Shown here piece by piece: positions 52,519 to 60,930 of a stretch of DNA of 64,000 nt. This stretch comes from Vogesella indigofera (GTDB lineage: Bacteria; Pseudomonadota; Gammaproteobacteria; Burkholderiales; Chromobacteriaceae): assembly GCF_028548395.1 (NCBI RefSeq), contig NZ_JAQQLA010000005.1, positions 1 to 64,000 of the forward strand, given 5' to 3'. The translations under genes were made by a program, and so were the position numbers. Below the pieces are notes generated by a model that was not told the DNA's origin, made no database searches, and saw only the letters and a program-made list of their open reading frames with translations. Within the stretch, counting starts at the first letter, position 1. Every line of letters starts with the position of its first letter.

Positions 52519-53793
52519 TTATTGCCAGCAGAGCAGGGTGTGGTGTTTCTTGCCGCGCTTGAGCAGGCTGTATTGGCCGAACAGGCGCTCGCTGTCGCCG
52601 ATCTGGTGCTCAAGGCTGTCGATCTTGTTGCCGTTGACGCTGACGGCGCCGCTCTGGATGAAGGTGCGCGCTTCCGATTTCGACTTGGCCAGGCCGCCGG
52701 AGACCAGTGCGTCGATCAGGCCGCTGCTGTCACGTGGCAGTTGCAGGCTGGGCATGCCGTCTTGTGCCAGCTGCGCGAAGTCGGACGCGGTCAGCTCGTG
52801 CAGGCTGCCGGAGAACAGGCTGGCGCTGATGCGCTGTGCGGCGGCCACGGCATCCTGGCCGTGTACCAGCGCGGTGACCTGTTCCGCCAGGATGCGCTGC
52901 GCTTGCGGCTTGCTGCCGCTGTTCTTGTCCTGCTCTTCGATGGCGGCGATCTCGGCCACCGACAGGAAGCTGAAGTAGCGCAGGAACTTGTACACGTCGG
53001 CGTCGGCGGTATTGAGCCAGAACTGGTAGAACGCGTACGGCGAGGTCTTGCTGGCGTCCAGCCAGATCGCGCCGCCTTCGGTCTTGCCGAACTTGGTGCC
53101 GTCGGCCTTGGTCACCAGCGGCAGGGTCAGGCCAAACACGTGTTGCTGGTTGATGCGGCGGGTGAGGTCGGTGCCGGCGGTGATGTTGCCCCACTGGTCG
53201 GAGCCGCCGATCTGCAGCTTGCAGCCGTGACGGCGGTTCAGCTCGGTGAAGTCGTAGCCCTGCAGCAGGCTGTAGCTGAACTCGGTGTAGCTGATGCCCT
53301 GGTCTTCGCGGCTGATGCGCTGCTGCACCGATTCCTTCTTGATCATCTGGTTGACCGAGAAGTGCTTGCCGATGTCGCGCAGGAACTCCAGCGCGCCCAT
53401 GCCGCCAAACCAGTCGTAGTTGTTGGCCATGATGGCGGCGTTGTCGCCTTCAAAGCTCAGGAACGGCGACACTTGGCCGCGGATCTTGTCGACCCAGCCG
53501 GCGATCACGTCCGGGGTGTTCAGCTTGCGCTCGGTGGCCTTGAAGCTGGGGTCGCCGATCATGCCGGTGGCGCCGCCAACGAGGGCGATCGGGCGGTGGC
53601 CGGCCTGCTGGAAGCGGCGCAGTACCAGCACCGGTACCAGGTGGCCGAGGTGGAGGCTGTCGGCGGTCGGGTCGAAGCCGCAATACAAGGTCACACTTTC
53701 CTTAGCCAGCAGTTCGTCGAGTGCCGCCGCGTCGGTTTGTTGGGCGATCAGGCCGCGAGCTTGCAGTTCCTGGATAAGGCTGGATTGGTGCAT
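52519..53793 (-). CDS. tyrS: Tyrosyl-tRNA synthetase
   Basis: The 424-residue class I synthetase shows [18 protein letters not shown] (HIGH variant HLGH), [29 protein letters not shown], the KMSKS variant KFGKTEGG and a C-terminal S4-like RNA-binding domain (about residues 355-420). ATG 53793 has GGAGAAG upstream; the longer frame extending toward the cytochrome gene is not real. It is a single gene with a DUS palindrome and a terminator downstream. Confidence 0.97.
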   Translation of the reverse strand: MHQSSLIQELQARGLIAQQTDAAALDELLAKESVTLYCGFDPTADSLHLGHLVPVLVLRRFQQAGHRPIALVGGATGMIGDPSFKATERKLNTPDVIAGWVDKIRGQVSPFLSFEGDNAAIMANNYDWFGGMGALEFLRDIGKHFSVNQMIKKESVQQRISREDQGISYTEFSYSLLQGYDFTELNRRHGCKLQIGGSDQWGNITAGTDLTRRINQQHVFGLTLPLVTKADGTKFGKTEGGAIWLDASKTSPYAFYQFWLNTADADVYKFLRYFSFLSVAEIAAIEEQDKNSGSKPQAQRILAEQVTALVHGQDAVAAAQRISASLFSGSLHELTASDFAQLAQDGMPSLQLPRDSSGLIDALVSGGLAKSKSEARTFIQSGAVSVNGNKIDSLEHQIGDSERLFGQYSLLKRGKKHHTLLCWQ

Positions 53794-53990
53794 GTATTTC
53801 TTCTCCACATGAGCAGGACGCGGGCCGTGGGCCGCGCGCGAACGATTGCGCCTGTTGGCGTTGCAACAAAAGATGGCGATTTTAACCGAAAATGACGCTT
53901 CGTAACGCGCGCTCTGGCGGCGGCCCGGCTTTGGGTGAACAATGCCGGGCTTGGCCGCCAGCCGCGCAAACAGGAAAGGATGCAGCAAAC

Positions 53991-54668
53991 ATGAGCAGGA
54001 TGATCAAGGTGTGGGATGTGCCGACGCGGCTGTTTCACTGGACGATGTTGCCGGTTTTTGCCGGGCTGTGGTTTACCGGCGAGCAGGGTGGCGACTGGAT
54101 GGAGTGGCATCTGCGCCTTGGCATGCTGATGCTGGTGTTGCTGCTGTTCCGTGTGCTGTGGGGGCTGTGCGGCAGCCAGACGGCGCGTTTCAGCAATTTT
54201 CTCGCCGGGCCGGCGCGTATCCGCGCCTATCTGGCCGGGCAGCTGCCGGTGACGGCGCAACCGGGACACAACCCGCTGGGCGGCTGGATGGTGCTGGCGT
54301 TACTGCTGGCGCTGTTGCTGCAGGCCGGGCTGGGGTTGTTTGCCGCCGACGTCAACAGCTACCTGTACGACGGCCCGCTGAAGGTGCTGATCGACGGCGA
54401 GCTGGCCGAACAGGTCACCGGCTGGCACAAGTCGTCGTTTGACGTGTTGCTGCTGCTGGCTGCGGTGCATGTGCTGGCGGTGCTGTTCTACAAGGTTGGC
54501 CGCAACACCGACCTGGTGCGCCCGATGCTTAGCGGGATGAAAGCGTTGCCGGCCGATGCCGTACCCTTGCGCTTTGCGCCGCTGTGGCTGGCCTTGGTGC
54601 TGCTGCTGTTGGTGGCACTGCTGGTGTTTGGCGGCGTGCCGTGGCTGGCGGCCAGTATGGCGGCCTGA
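53991..54668 (+). CDS. Cytochrome b561-type membrane protein
   Basis: The 225-residue inner-membrane protein has four or five hydrophobic segments and histidines placed as haem b ligands: [11 protein letters not shown] (about residue 16), WHLRLGM (about 43), GHNPLGGW (about 93) and [23 protein letters not shown] (two His). It belongs to the diheme cytochrome b561/Ni-hydrogenase b subunit group. ATG 53991 follows AGGAAAGGA. Convergent cytochrome c' genes nearby suggest an electron-transfer unit. A DUS-like repeat encodes KVGRN after the fourth segment. Confidence 0.88.
   Translation: MSRMIKVWDVPTRLFHWTMLPVFAGLWFTGEQGGDWMEWHLRLGMLMLVLLLFRVLWGLCGSQTARFSNFLAGPARIRAYLAGQLPVTAQPGHNPLGGWMVLALLLALLLQAGLGLFAADVNSYLYDGPLKVLIDGELAEQVTGWHKSSFDVLLLLAAVHVLAVLFYKVGRNTDLVRPMLSGMKALPADAVPLRFAPLWLALVLLLLVALLVFGGVPWLAASMAA
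54491..54505 (+). repeat. DUS-like repeat inside the cytochrome b gene
   Basis: CAAGGTTGGCCGCAA, a full copy, encodes KVGRN. Confidence 0.8.
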
Positions 54669-54680
54669 ACCGCCAACGGC

Positions 54681-54719
54681 CATGAAAAAACCGCCAGCCG
54701 ATAAGGGCTGGCGGTTTTT
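54681..54719. terminator. Terminator between cytochrome b and cytochrome c' genes
   Basis: AAAAACCGCCAGCC and GGCTGGCGGTTTTT (loop GATAAG) make a 14-bp stem, preceded by CATG. It serves both convergent genes. Confidence 0.9.
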
Positions 54720-54736
54720 GCTGGAGTGCTCGCCGC

Positions 54737-55165
54737 TTAGCGCATCGGGCCGCGGAAAATGTCGTGACAGGCCTTGCAGCTGGCGGCCACGGCGCCATAG
54801 TCGCGGCGGATGGCGGCGAGGTCGTCACTGCGCGCGGTTTTCTGCAGCTGGTCAACCGCAAGCAGGAATTTGTCCTGTTCCGCCTTCCATTTTGCCGGTT
54901 CGCTCCAGATCGCCGGCTTGGCGCGGCTGACGTCGTCGATGGTGCCCGGCTTGAACTGGCTGAACGGTGCCGCGGCGACCGCTTTCAGTGCGTCGGCGTG
55001 CTTGATGAACACATCTTTGCGATAGCCGCTGCCGCGCAGCATCACCCCCATCGGCTCGAAGCTGCGCAGTACCTGTTTGAAGGCTTTCTGGCGGTCTTCA
55101 CCGGGGCCGGCCTGGCTGGTGGTGGCAAGGAGGGCGAGGGTGGCAAGCAGGAGAATTTTTTTCAT
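54737..55165 (-). CDS. Cytochrome c' (class II), first copy
   Basis: The 142-residue periplasmic protein has a signal peptide MKKILLLATLALLATTSQA and a four-helix cytochrome c' with the haem motif CKACH near the C-terminus (about residues 132-136). Class II cytochromes bind NO and resist nitrosative stress. ATG 55165 begins the signal peptide. It lies downstream of a second copy on the same strand, with a terminator between, so each may be transcribed separately. Confidence 0.9.
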   Translation of the reverse strand: MKKILLLATLALLATTSQAGPGEDRQKAFKQVLRSFEPMGVMLRGSGYRKDVFIKHADALKAVAAAPFSQFKPGTIDDVSRAKPAIWSEPAKWKAEQDKFLLAVDQLQKTARSDDLAAIRRDYGAVAASCKACHDIFRGPMR

Positions 55166-55217
55166 GATCTTGAGGCGGGTGAAAAGAGTGGCCATTGGGC
55201 GCCGGGCACCCAAAAAA

Positions 55218-55241
55218 GTTCAGCCCCGCTCGGGGCTGAAC
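55218..55241 (-). terminator. Terminator between the two cytochrome c' genes
   Basis: GTTCAGCCCC and GGGGCTGAAC (loop GAGC) are followed by TTTTTT on the minus strand, 20 bases after the upstream cytochrome gene stop. Confidence 0.92.
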
Positions 55242-55260
55242 GCGGTGATGGACGCCGGAC

Positions 55261-55692
55261 TCAGTCGTTGCGGAAGCTGTCGTGACAGGCCTTGCAGGTC
55301 TTCTGGGTGGCGCCAAACTGTGCCTTGATCGCGGCGAGGTCACCGCCGGCAGCGGTCTGCTTCAGCTTGGCGGTCTCGGTCTTGTGCTTGTCGATGGCGG
55401 CTTTCCAGTCTTGCGGCTTGCTCCAGATCTCGGCGCGGGCATCGGTCTTGCCCTTGTCGCTGCCGGCCGGGAAATGCTGCCACGGCTGCTGCGCCAGCGC
55501 ATCCAGGTGCGCGGCGAGTTTGGCGAACTCGTCCTTGCTGTACGGCGTTTCGCCCTTCACGGTCTTGGCCATGGTGCCGACGGTTTGCTTGTACTGCTTG
55601 AAGATTTCCTGGCGCTGGGCGACCGGGTCGGCGGCAAATGCCGGGCTCAGCAGCACGGTACAGGACAACACGGTGAGCAGTAGCTGTTTCAT
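55261..55692 (-). CDS. Cytochrome c' (class II), second copy
   Basis: The 143-residue protein has signal peptide MKQLLLTVLSCTVLLSPAFA, a helical mature domain and CKACHDSFRND at the extreme C-terminus. It differs from its neighbour over most of the chain yet keeps the same fold and haem site, which suggests an old duplication. ATG 55692 follows AAGGAGCC. It is divergent from zur. Confidence 0.9.
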   Translation of the reverse strand: MKQLLLTVLSCTVLLSPAFAADPVAQRQEIFKQYKQTVGTMAKTVKGETPYSKDEFAKLAAHLDALAQQPWQHFPAGSDKGKTDARAEIWSKPQDWKAAIDKHKTETAKLKQTAAGGDLAAIKAQFGATQKTCKACHDSFRND

Positions 55693-55771
55693 CTGCAGGC
55701 TCCTTACGGATGGGTAGGCAATGGATGCCGACAGCTTAGCACACCGCATTGCACCATCGAAGCCGCGGGCG

Positions 55772-55787
55772 GTTAACAGTTGTTAAC
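55772..55787. promoter_or_regulatory. Palindromic operator-like site upstream of zur
   Basis: GTTAACA-GT-TGTTAAC has 7-base perfect arms and a two-base spacer. Its centre is about 20 bases from the centre of the Zur-box-like site, which is two helical turns. Confidence 0.6.
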
Positions 55788-55789
55788 GG

Positions 55790-55810
55790 TGTTGTTATAT
55801 AGTAACATTT
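55790..55810 (+). promoter_or_regulatory. Zur-box-like operator of the zinc operon
   Basis: TGTTATATAGTAACA (55793-55807) is a near-palindrome of the tGTTATantATAACa type bound by Zur, 57 bases before zur. It would give zinc-dependent autorepression of zur and the uptake operon. Confidence 0.75.
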
Positions 55811-55863
55811 AAGAATTGCTGCTATTTGTCTTCCTTATTCCCTTTAATTCCCGGTGACTTGTC

Positions 55864-56298
55864 ATGGATAAAGCTGGCTTTATGGCCGCAGCCGACCACC
55901 AGTGCCAGCAACAAGGCGTGAAGCTGACCGCGCTGCGCCGCCAGGTGCTGGAGCTGGTGTTGGCGCACGAAGGCGTGGTCAAGGCTTATCAGGTGCTGGC
56001 CGATCTGCAGCGCGAGCGCGGCATTGCCGCGCCGCCGACGGTGTACCGGGCGCTGGATTTCCTGGTGGAAGCCGGCCTGCTGCACAAGGTCGACGCGCTC
56101 AACGGCTATATCGTGTGCAGTCACGTTGGTTGCTGTCACGAAGGGCTGATCCTGGTGTGCACCGCCTGCGGCAGCGTCAACGAGCTGGAGGCAGCGCCGG
56201 CGCTGGACACGCTGCGACAGCAGGCGGCAGCGCAGGGCTTTGCCATCGCGCAACAAAACCTATTACTGACCGGACTGTGCCAGGCATGTCGAGTATGA
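55864..56298 (+). CDS. zur: Zinc uptake regulator Zur (Fur family)
   Basis: The 144-residue repressor has a winged-helix domain (about residues 15-80, KLTALRRQVLELVLAHEG, PPTVYRALDFLVEAGLLHKV) and a dimerisation/metal domain with CSHVGCCHEG, CTACG and a C-terminal CQAC that can form the structural and regulatory zinc sites. ATG 55864 begins MDKAGFMAAADHQC. Downstream are a COG0523 GTPase, a His-rich protein and znuCBA in one overlapping operon, which supports Zur rather than Fur. Confidence 0.93.
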   Translation: MDKAGFMAAADHQCQQQGVKLTALRRQVLELVLAHEGVVKAYQVLADLQRERGIAAPPTVYRALDFLVEAGLLHKVDALNGYIVCSHVGCCHEGLILVCTACGSVNELEAAPALDTLRQQAAAQGFAIAQQNLLLTGLCQACRV

Positions 56299-57236
56299 AA
56301 AAAACCACCGTCAACGTGCTCACCGGCTTTCTCGGGGTGGGCAAGACCACGGCGCTGCGCCACCTGATCGCGCAGCGGCCGCAACATGAAAAATGGGCGA
56401 TCATCGTCAACGAGTTCGGCGAGATCGGCATCGACGGCGCGGTGCTGGACAACGGCGAGCTGCCGATTGCCGAGATCGCCGGCGGCTGCCTGTGCTGCGT
56501 CGCCGGGCCGCAGATGACGGTCACCGTCGCCAACCTGCTGCGCCGCGAACGGCCGGACCGGCTAATCATCGAGGCCAGCGGCCTCGCCCACGCCGCCGGG
56601 CTGATCGACGAGCTGCGCGCCGAGCCGCTGGGCAACGCGCTGGAAGTGGGCGCGGTGATGACGCTGGTCGATCCGCGCCAGTTCGCCAACAACGACTACT
56701 TCCGCCAGCCGCTGTACCGCGACCAGGTGATGATCGCCGACGTGCTGCTGGCCACCAAGTGCGACCTCGCCGACGCGCCAACGTTGGCCGCATACCGCGA
56801 CAAGGCCGCCGCGCTGTTTCCGCCCAAGTCGCTGATCGCCGAGATCAGCGACGGCGCCGCCGATCCGGCGTGGCTGGATGCCGCGGTGCAGAACAAGTCG
56901 CGCTACCGGCCGGCGGTGCGGCCGGGCGATGCCTCCGGCTGGCAGTCGCAGGGCTGGACCTTCGCGCCGGAAGCGGAGTTCTCCGGCGAGGCGCTGACCG
57001 ACCTGTTCGACCGCCTGCCGCAGCTGGTCGACGGCCTGGTGCGCGCCAAGGGCGTGTTCCGCGTGCTGGATACCTGGCTGTGGCTGAACTGGACTGAAGG
57101 GCAGTGGGCGGCCAACCAGGTGGCGTGGCGCCGCGACAGCCGTTTCGAGGTGATCGGCAGCCAGATCGACGCCGACGCGCTGGAAGCCGCCATCCAGGCC
57201 TGCGTATTGCCGGCCGGCAGCGAGAACGGGGCGTGA
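56286..57236 (+). CDS. COG0523-family GTPase, probable zinc metallochaperone
   Basis: The 316-residue G3E GTPase has Walker A GFLGVGKTT (about residues 14-22), the metal site GGCLCC (about 67-72), Asp in LVDPRQF, and TKCD as the guanine motif. The C-terminal CobW-like domain follows (about 235-310). Such proteins deliver zinc to essential enzymes when zinc is scarce. ATG 56286 or 56295 overlaps the zur stop. Its place between zur and znuC supports a zinc role; it lacks a long His-rich loop. Confidence 0.9.
   Translation: MSSMKKTTVNVLTGFLGVGKTTALRHLIAQRPQHEKWAIIVNEFGEIGIDGAVLDNGELPIAEIAGGCLCCVAGPQMTVTVANLLRRERPDRLIIEASGLAHAAGLIDELRAEPLGNALEVGAVMTLVDPRQFANNDYFRQPLYRDQVMIADVLLATKCDLADAPTLAAYRDKAAALFPPKSLIAEISDGAADPAWLDAAVQNKSRYRPAVRPGDASGWQSQGWTFAPEAEFSGEALTDLFDRLPQLVDGLVRAKGVFRVLDTWLWLNWTEGQWAANQVAWRRDSRFEVIGSQIDADALEAAIQACVLPAGSENGA
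56782..56792 (+). repeat. DUS-like repeat inside the GTPase gene
   Basis: CGTTGGCCGCA encodes part of PTLAAY. Confidence 0.6.
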
Positions 57237-57241
57237 GCGGT

Positions 57242-57466
57242 ATGACACCTTCCCATCCGCACGAACCGCATTCACACGATCATGCGCACGCACACGGCGC
57301 CGCGCATGCGCACTCCCATCCGCACCCGCACGCCGCCGGCGAGACCTCGCACCTGCCGCGCTGGCGTTTGCTGTCGCTGTCCGCCGGCCAGCGCCTGCTG
57401 CTGGCCGCGCTGCCGCTGGCCGCGCTGTGGCTGCTGGTGCACTGGGCATTGCAGGAGGTGGCATGA
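57242..57466 (+). CDS. Small histidine-rich membrane protein of the zinc operon
   Basis: The 74-residue product has 13 histidines in its first 37 residues (MTPSHPHEPHSHDHAHAH, then more) and one hydrophobic segment at about residues 53-70 (LLLAALPLAALWLLVHWAL). It should sit in the inner membrane with a metal-binding tail. ATG 57242 or GTG 57233 (overlapping the GTPase stop) could start it. ATGA overlap with znuC proves operon membership. I recognise no named family; zinc binding or storage near the transporter is inference. Confidence 0.8.
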   Translation: MTPSHPHEPHSHDHAHAHGAAHAHSHPHPHAAGETSHLPRWRLLSLSAGQRLLLAALPLAALWLLVHWALQEVA

Positions 57467-58203
57467 TCCGGCTGGAAAACCTGACGGTGTCCTACCGTCG
57501 CCACCCCGCCGTGCACCACGTCAGCGGTAGCTTTGCCGATGGTCAGGCCACGGCGATCTTCGGCCCCAACGGGGCCGGCAAGAGCACCTTGCTGAAAGCC
57601 ATCATGGGCGCGCTGAAGCCGGATGCCGGTCGCGTGCTGATGCGCGGAGTGGCACGCCGTGACATGGCCTATCTGCCGCAGCAGTCGGAAATCGACCGTT
57701 CGCTGCCGGTGTCGGTGATCGACCTGGTATCCAGCGGCCACTGGCAGCGCAGCGGTCTGTTCGGCAAGGTTGGCCGCAACGATGACGACGCGTCGTGGAA
57801 CGCGCTGGTTACCGTGGGGCTGGAAGACTTCGCCACCCGCCCGATCGCCGCGCTGTCCAGCGGCCAGTTCCAGCGCGTGCTGTTCGCTCGCATCCTGGTA
57901 CAGGACGCGCCGCTGATCTTGCTCGACGAGCCGTTCAACGCCGTCGACGCCGCCACCACCGCCGATCTGCTGGCGCTGGTCGAACGCTGGAAGGCGGAAG
58001 GGCGCACCGTGATCGCGGTGCTGCACGACGAGCAGCAGGTGCGCGAGCACTTTCCGCAGACGCTGCTGATGGCGCGCGAGGTGATCGCCTGGGGCGACAC
58101 CGCCGAGGTGCTGACCGCGGACAAGCTGCGCCGCGCCAGCGATACCGCCGCGCACTGGTCGGCCAATGCCCCGGTGTGCCGCGTGGATGGAGTAACTCAG
58201 TGA
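57463..58203 (+). CDS. znuC: Zinc ABC transporter ATP-binding protein
   Basis: The 246-residue ATPase has Walker A FGPNGAGKST (about residues 33-42), Q-loop LPQQSEID, signature LSSGQFQR (about 137), Walker B LILLDEPF and the switch histidine VLHDEQQ. It powers zinc import with ZnuB and ZnuA. ATG 57463 has GGAGG upstream and overlaps the His-rich gene stop. A DUS-like repeat encodes GKVGRN between the Q loop and the signature. Confidence 0.95.
   Translation: MIRLENLTVSYRRHPAVHHVSGSFADGQATAIFGPNGAGKSTLLKAIMGALKPDAGRVLMRGVARRDMAYLPQQSEIDRSLPVSVIDLVSSGHWQRSGLFGKVGRNDDDASWNALVTVGLEDFATRPIAALSSGQFQRVLFARILVQDAPLILLDEPFNAVDAATTADLLALVERWKAEGRTVIAVLHDEQQVREHFPQTLLMAREVIAWGDTAEVLTADKLRRASDTAAHWSANAPVCRVDGVTQ
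57765..57779 (+). repeat. DUS-like repeat inside znuC
   Basis: CAAGGTTGGCCGCAA, a full copy, encodes KVGRN. Confidence 0.8.
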
Positions 58204-59078
58204 TCGATTTCCTGTACCAATGGGTGCTAGCACCCTTTGTCGAGTTTGCCTTCATGCGCCGTGCGCTGGTGGCGTGCCTGGCGCTGGCGCTGGGCAGCGC
58301 GCCGGTCGGCCTGTTTCTGGTGATGCGGCGCATGAGCCTGGTCGGCGACGCGATGAGCCACGCGGTGTTGCCCGGCGCCGCGGTCGGCTTCCTGATCGCC
58401 GGCCTGAGCCTGCCGGCGATGAGCCTCGGCGGTTTTGTCGCCGGCGTGCTGGTGGCCGGTTTTGCCGGGCTGGCGACGCGCTTTACCGAGATCAAGGAAG
58501 ACGCGAGCTTTGCGGCGTTTTATCTGCTGTCGCTGGCCATCGGCGTGCTGCTGGTGTCCAGCAGCGGCAGCAATGTCGACCTGATGCACCTGCTGTTCGG
58601 CTCGGTGCTGGCGGTGGACGATGCCGCGCTGCTGCTGGTGGCCAGCGTCGCCAGTGTGACGCTGCTGACACTGGCGGTGATCTATCGCCCGCTGCTGCTG
58701 GAAAGCCTGGACCCGGTGTTCCTGCGCGCGGTCGGCGGCCACGGCAGCGTGTGGCACCTGCTGTTCCTGCTGCTGGTGGTGCTGAATCTGGTGTCCGGCT
58801 TCCAGGCGCTGGGCACCCTGATGTCGGTGGGGCTGATGATGCTGCCGGCGATCTGCTCGCGGCTGTGGGCGGCCACCGTCGGCGGCATGCTGCTGGCGGC
58901 GTTCCTGATCGCCGCGCTGGCGGGCATGGGCGGGCTGCTGCTGTCCTATCACGTCGAGCTGCCGTCCGGGCCGTGCATCATCCTGCTGGCCGGCCTGTTC
59001 TATATCGTTTCGCTGTTTGTTGCCCCGCAGGGCGGCGTGTTGCCCCGCCTGCTGCGGCAACGTCATTTGGAGAGTTGA
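58200..59078 (+). CDS. znuB: Zinc ABC transporter permease
   Basis: The 292-residue permease has eight or nine membrane segments of the ABC-3 family: FMRRALVACLALALGSAPVGLFLVMRRMSLVGDAMSHAVLPGAAVGF near the start and LGTLMSVGLMMLPAICSRLW near the end (these contain the MSHAVLPG and LMMLPAI signatures). It starts at GTG 58200, overlapping the znuC stop. ZnuA follows four bases after the stop. Confidence 0.93.
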   Translation: MIDFLYQWVLAPFVEFAFMRRALVACLALALGSAPVGLFLVMRRMSLVGDAMSHAVLPGAAVGFLIAGLSLPAMSLGGFVAGVLVAGFAGLATRFTEIKEDASFAAFYLLSLAIGVLLVSSSGSNVDLMHLLFGSVLAVDDAALLLVASVASVTLLTLAVIYRPLLLESLDPVFLRAVGGHGSVWHLLFLLLVVLNLVSGFQALGTLMSVGLMMLPAICSRLWAATVGGMLLAAFLIAALAGMGGLLLSYHVELPSGPCIILLAGLFYIVSLFVAPQGGVLPRLLRQRHLES

Positions 59079-59082
59079 GCGC

Positions 59083-59976
59083 GTGAACGTACGGAAAATT
59101 ATTGTGAGCAGCCTGCTGCTGTCGCCGCTGGCGGCGTGGGCCAACCTGCCGGTGGTCGCCAGCTTCAGCATCATGGCTGATATCACCCGCGAAGTCGGCG
59201 GCGAGCGCGTCAGCGTGGTGTCGCTGGTCGGCGCCGATCAGGATGCCCACGTGTTCCAGCCCAAGCCGGCCGACGTCAAGAAGCTGGCTGAAGCCAAGGT
59301 GTTCGTGGTCAACGGCCTCGGTTTCGAGGGCTGGATCAACCGCCTGAACAAGTCGGCCAACTTCAAGGGCGTGACCGTGACCGCCGCTAACGGCCTTAAG
59401 CCGCTGGCGGTGGCGGAAGACGGGCACGGCCACGACGAGCATGGTCACGATCACGGCCGTGCCGATCCGCACGCCTGGCACAACCCGCAGCACGTACTGC
59501 GCTATGTCGACAATATCGCCGCCGGTCTCAGCCGTGCCGATGCCGCCGGCGCCGCTTACTACCGCGAGCGCGCCGCTGCCTACAAGGCGCGGTTGCAGGA
59601 ACTGGACAGCTGGGCCGGCAAGCAATTTGCCGCGGTGCCGGCGGCACGGCGCAAGGTGCTGACCTCGCACGACGCCTTTGCCTATCTCGGCCAGCGCTAC
59701 GCGATCCGCTTCATGGCGCCGCAAGGGGTGAGCACCGACGCCGAGGCCTCGGCCAAGTCCGTGGCGCAGCTGATCCGGCAGGTGAAAAAGGAACAGGTGA
59801 AGGCGGTGTTCATCGAGAACATGTCCGACCGGCGCTTGATCGACCAGCTGGCGAAAGAGGCCGGCGTCAAGGTCGGCGGCAAGCTGTACTCCGATGCGCT
59901 GTCCAGCCAGCCCGGCGCGCGCAGCTATCTGGAGATGTTCCGCAGCAATGTGACCGCGCTTAGCCAGTCGATGTAA
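59083..59976 (+). CDS. znuA: Zinc-binding periplasmic protein
   Basis: The 297-residue solute-binding protein has a signal peptide ending AAWA (about residue 20), the conserved DAHVFQPKPADV (zinc His), a short His/Asp loop GHGHDEHGHDHG (about 113-124), PHAWHNPQHV and LTSHDAFAYLG with further zinc ligands. It delivers zinc to ZnuB. GTG 59083 has GGAG upstream. Its end overlaps the end of the convergent TauE-like gene by 17 bases. Confidence 0.95.
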   Translation: MNVRKIIVSSLLLSPLAAWANLPVVASFSIMADITREVGGERVSVVSLVGADQDAHVFQPKPADVKKLAEAKVFVVNGLGFEGWINRLNKSANFKGVTVTAANGLKPLAVAEDGHGHDEHGHDHGRADPHAWHNPQHVLRYVDNIAAGLSRADAAGAAYYRERAAAYKARLQELDSWAGKQFAAVPAARRKVLTSHDAFAYLGQRYAIRFMAPQGVSTDAEASAKSVAQLIRQVKKEQVKAVFIENMSDRRLIDQLAKEAGVKVGGKLYSDALSSQPGARSYLEMFRSNVTALSQSM

Positions 59977-60631
59977 GCAGCAGCCACAGGTGCCAGCCAC
60001 CGAGTGCCATCACGGCCAGTCCCGCCACCAGGCGGACTGGCCGTTGCTGTTTCAGCTGCTGCAATTTGCTGGCAAACAGCCCCATCAGCAGCAGGTTGGG
60101 CAGGGTGCCGAGGCCGAAGGCCAGCATCACCAGCGCGCCCTGGCCGGCACCGCCGGAGGCCAGCGCGGCGATGCTGGCGGTGTAGACCAGCCCGCACGGC
60201 AGCCAGCCCCAGATCGCACCGGCCAGCAGCGCCTGGCGGGCGGTGCGCACCGGCAGGTAGCGGCGGGTCAGTGGCTGCAGTCGTCGCCACAGCGGCCGGC
60301 CGAGGTGTTCGATGCGGGTGATGGCGGCGGACAGGCCGGCCAGGTACAGGCCGAGCAGGATCAGCAGCAGGTTGGCCGCAATGAACAGCGCGGTCTGCAG
60401 CGGCTGGTACGCCGCCTGGCTCAGTCCCCACTGCGCCAGGCCACCGAGCAGCGCGCCGGCACAGACGTAGCTGCCGATGCGGCCAACGTTGTAGCACAGC
60501 AGGTGCCACAGCGGCGCCGATTGCGACTTGCCCAGCGAAATGGCGGTGACGATGCCGCCGCACATGCCGAGGCAGTGCACGCCGCCGAGCAGGCCGGCAA
60601 GAAACAGGGACAGCAGACTGATTTCCAGCAT
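59960..60631 (-). CDS. Sulfite exporter TauE/SafE-like membrane protein
   Basis: The 223-residue polytopic protein has six hydrophobic segments and the family motif HCLGMCGG (about residues 19-26), also LPCGLVYTA in the second half. Such proteins (DsbD_2 type) are linked to copper or cytochrome oxidase maturation, but the true substrate is unknown. Start uncertain: ATG 60631 or TTG 60649, neither with a strong ribosome site. Two DUS-like repeats lie within the gene. Confidence 0.85.
   Translation of the reverse strand: MLEISLLSLFLAGLLGGVHCLGMCGGIVTAISLGKSQSAPLWHLLCYNVGRIGSYVCAGALLGGLAQWGLSQAAYQPLQTALFIAANLLLILLGLYLAGLSAAITRIEHLGRPLWRRLQPLTRRYLPVRTARQALLAGAIWGWLPCGLVYTASIAALASGGAGQGALVMLAFGLGTLPNLLLMGLFASKLQQLKQQRPVRLVAGLAVMALGGWHLWLLLTSTG
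60369..60381 (+). repeat. DUS-like repeat inside the TauE/SafE gene (1)
   Basis: AGGTTGGCCGCAA lies opposite to the gene and is read as IAANL. Confidence 0.75.
60478..60491 (-). repeat. DUS-like repeat inside the TauE/SafE gene (2)
   Basis: TGCGGCCAACGTTG is in gene orientation and encodes NVGRI. Confidence 0.7.
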
Positions 60632-60930
60632 GGGTGACAACGCAGGCAAAAATGATGGCCGCTAGTGTAGCAGCCGGGCCCGGCCGCGGCGCGGAACTTG
60701 TCGCGGTCGGCCATTTGTAAACGCTGTTTATTGAATGGCTGGCAGCAAATTGCGCCACCGTTTGCCCGGCGGGGCGAAACTTGCAAAATCAGCAACATAG
60801 TCCATGGTTAAAGCTAGCAAACCCGCGTCAATGCTCACAAGGTAGCCATTTTTTTCGGTGAATCCACAGTGAATAACGCTGTTGAATATTGTGCTTCAGC
60901 TGGGCTTTGTCGAGGCTGGAGGAGTGCCAC
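60632..60930. other. 299-base divergent intergenic region
   Basis: It separates the TauE-like gene and the enoyl-CoA hydratase gene, so both promoters should lie here. The right half (60780-60890) is AT-rich. I see no RNA gene, clear operator or repeat. Confidence 0.4.
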
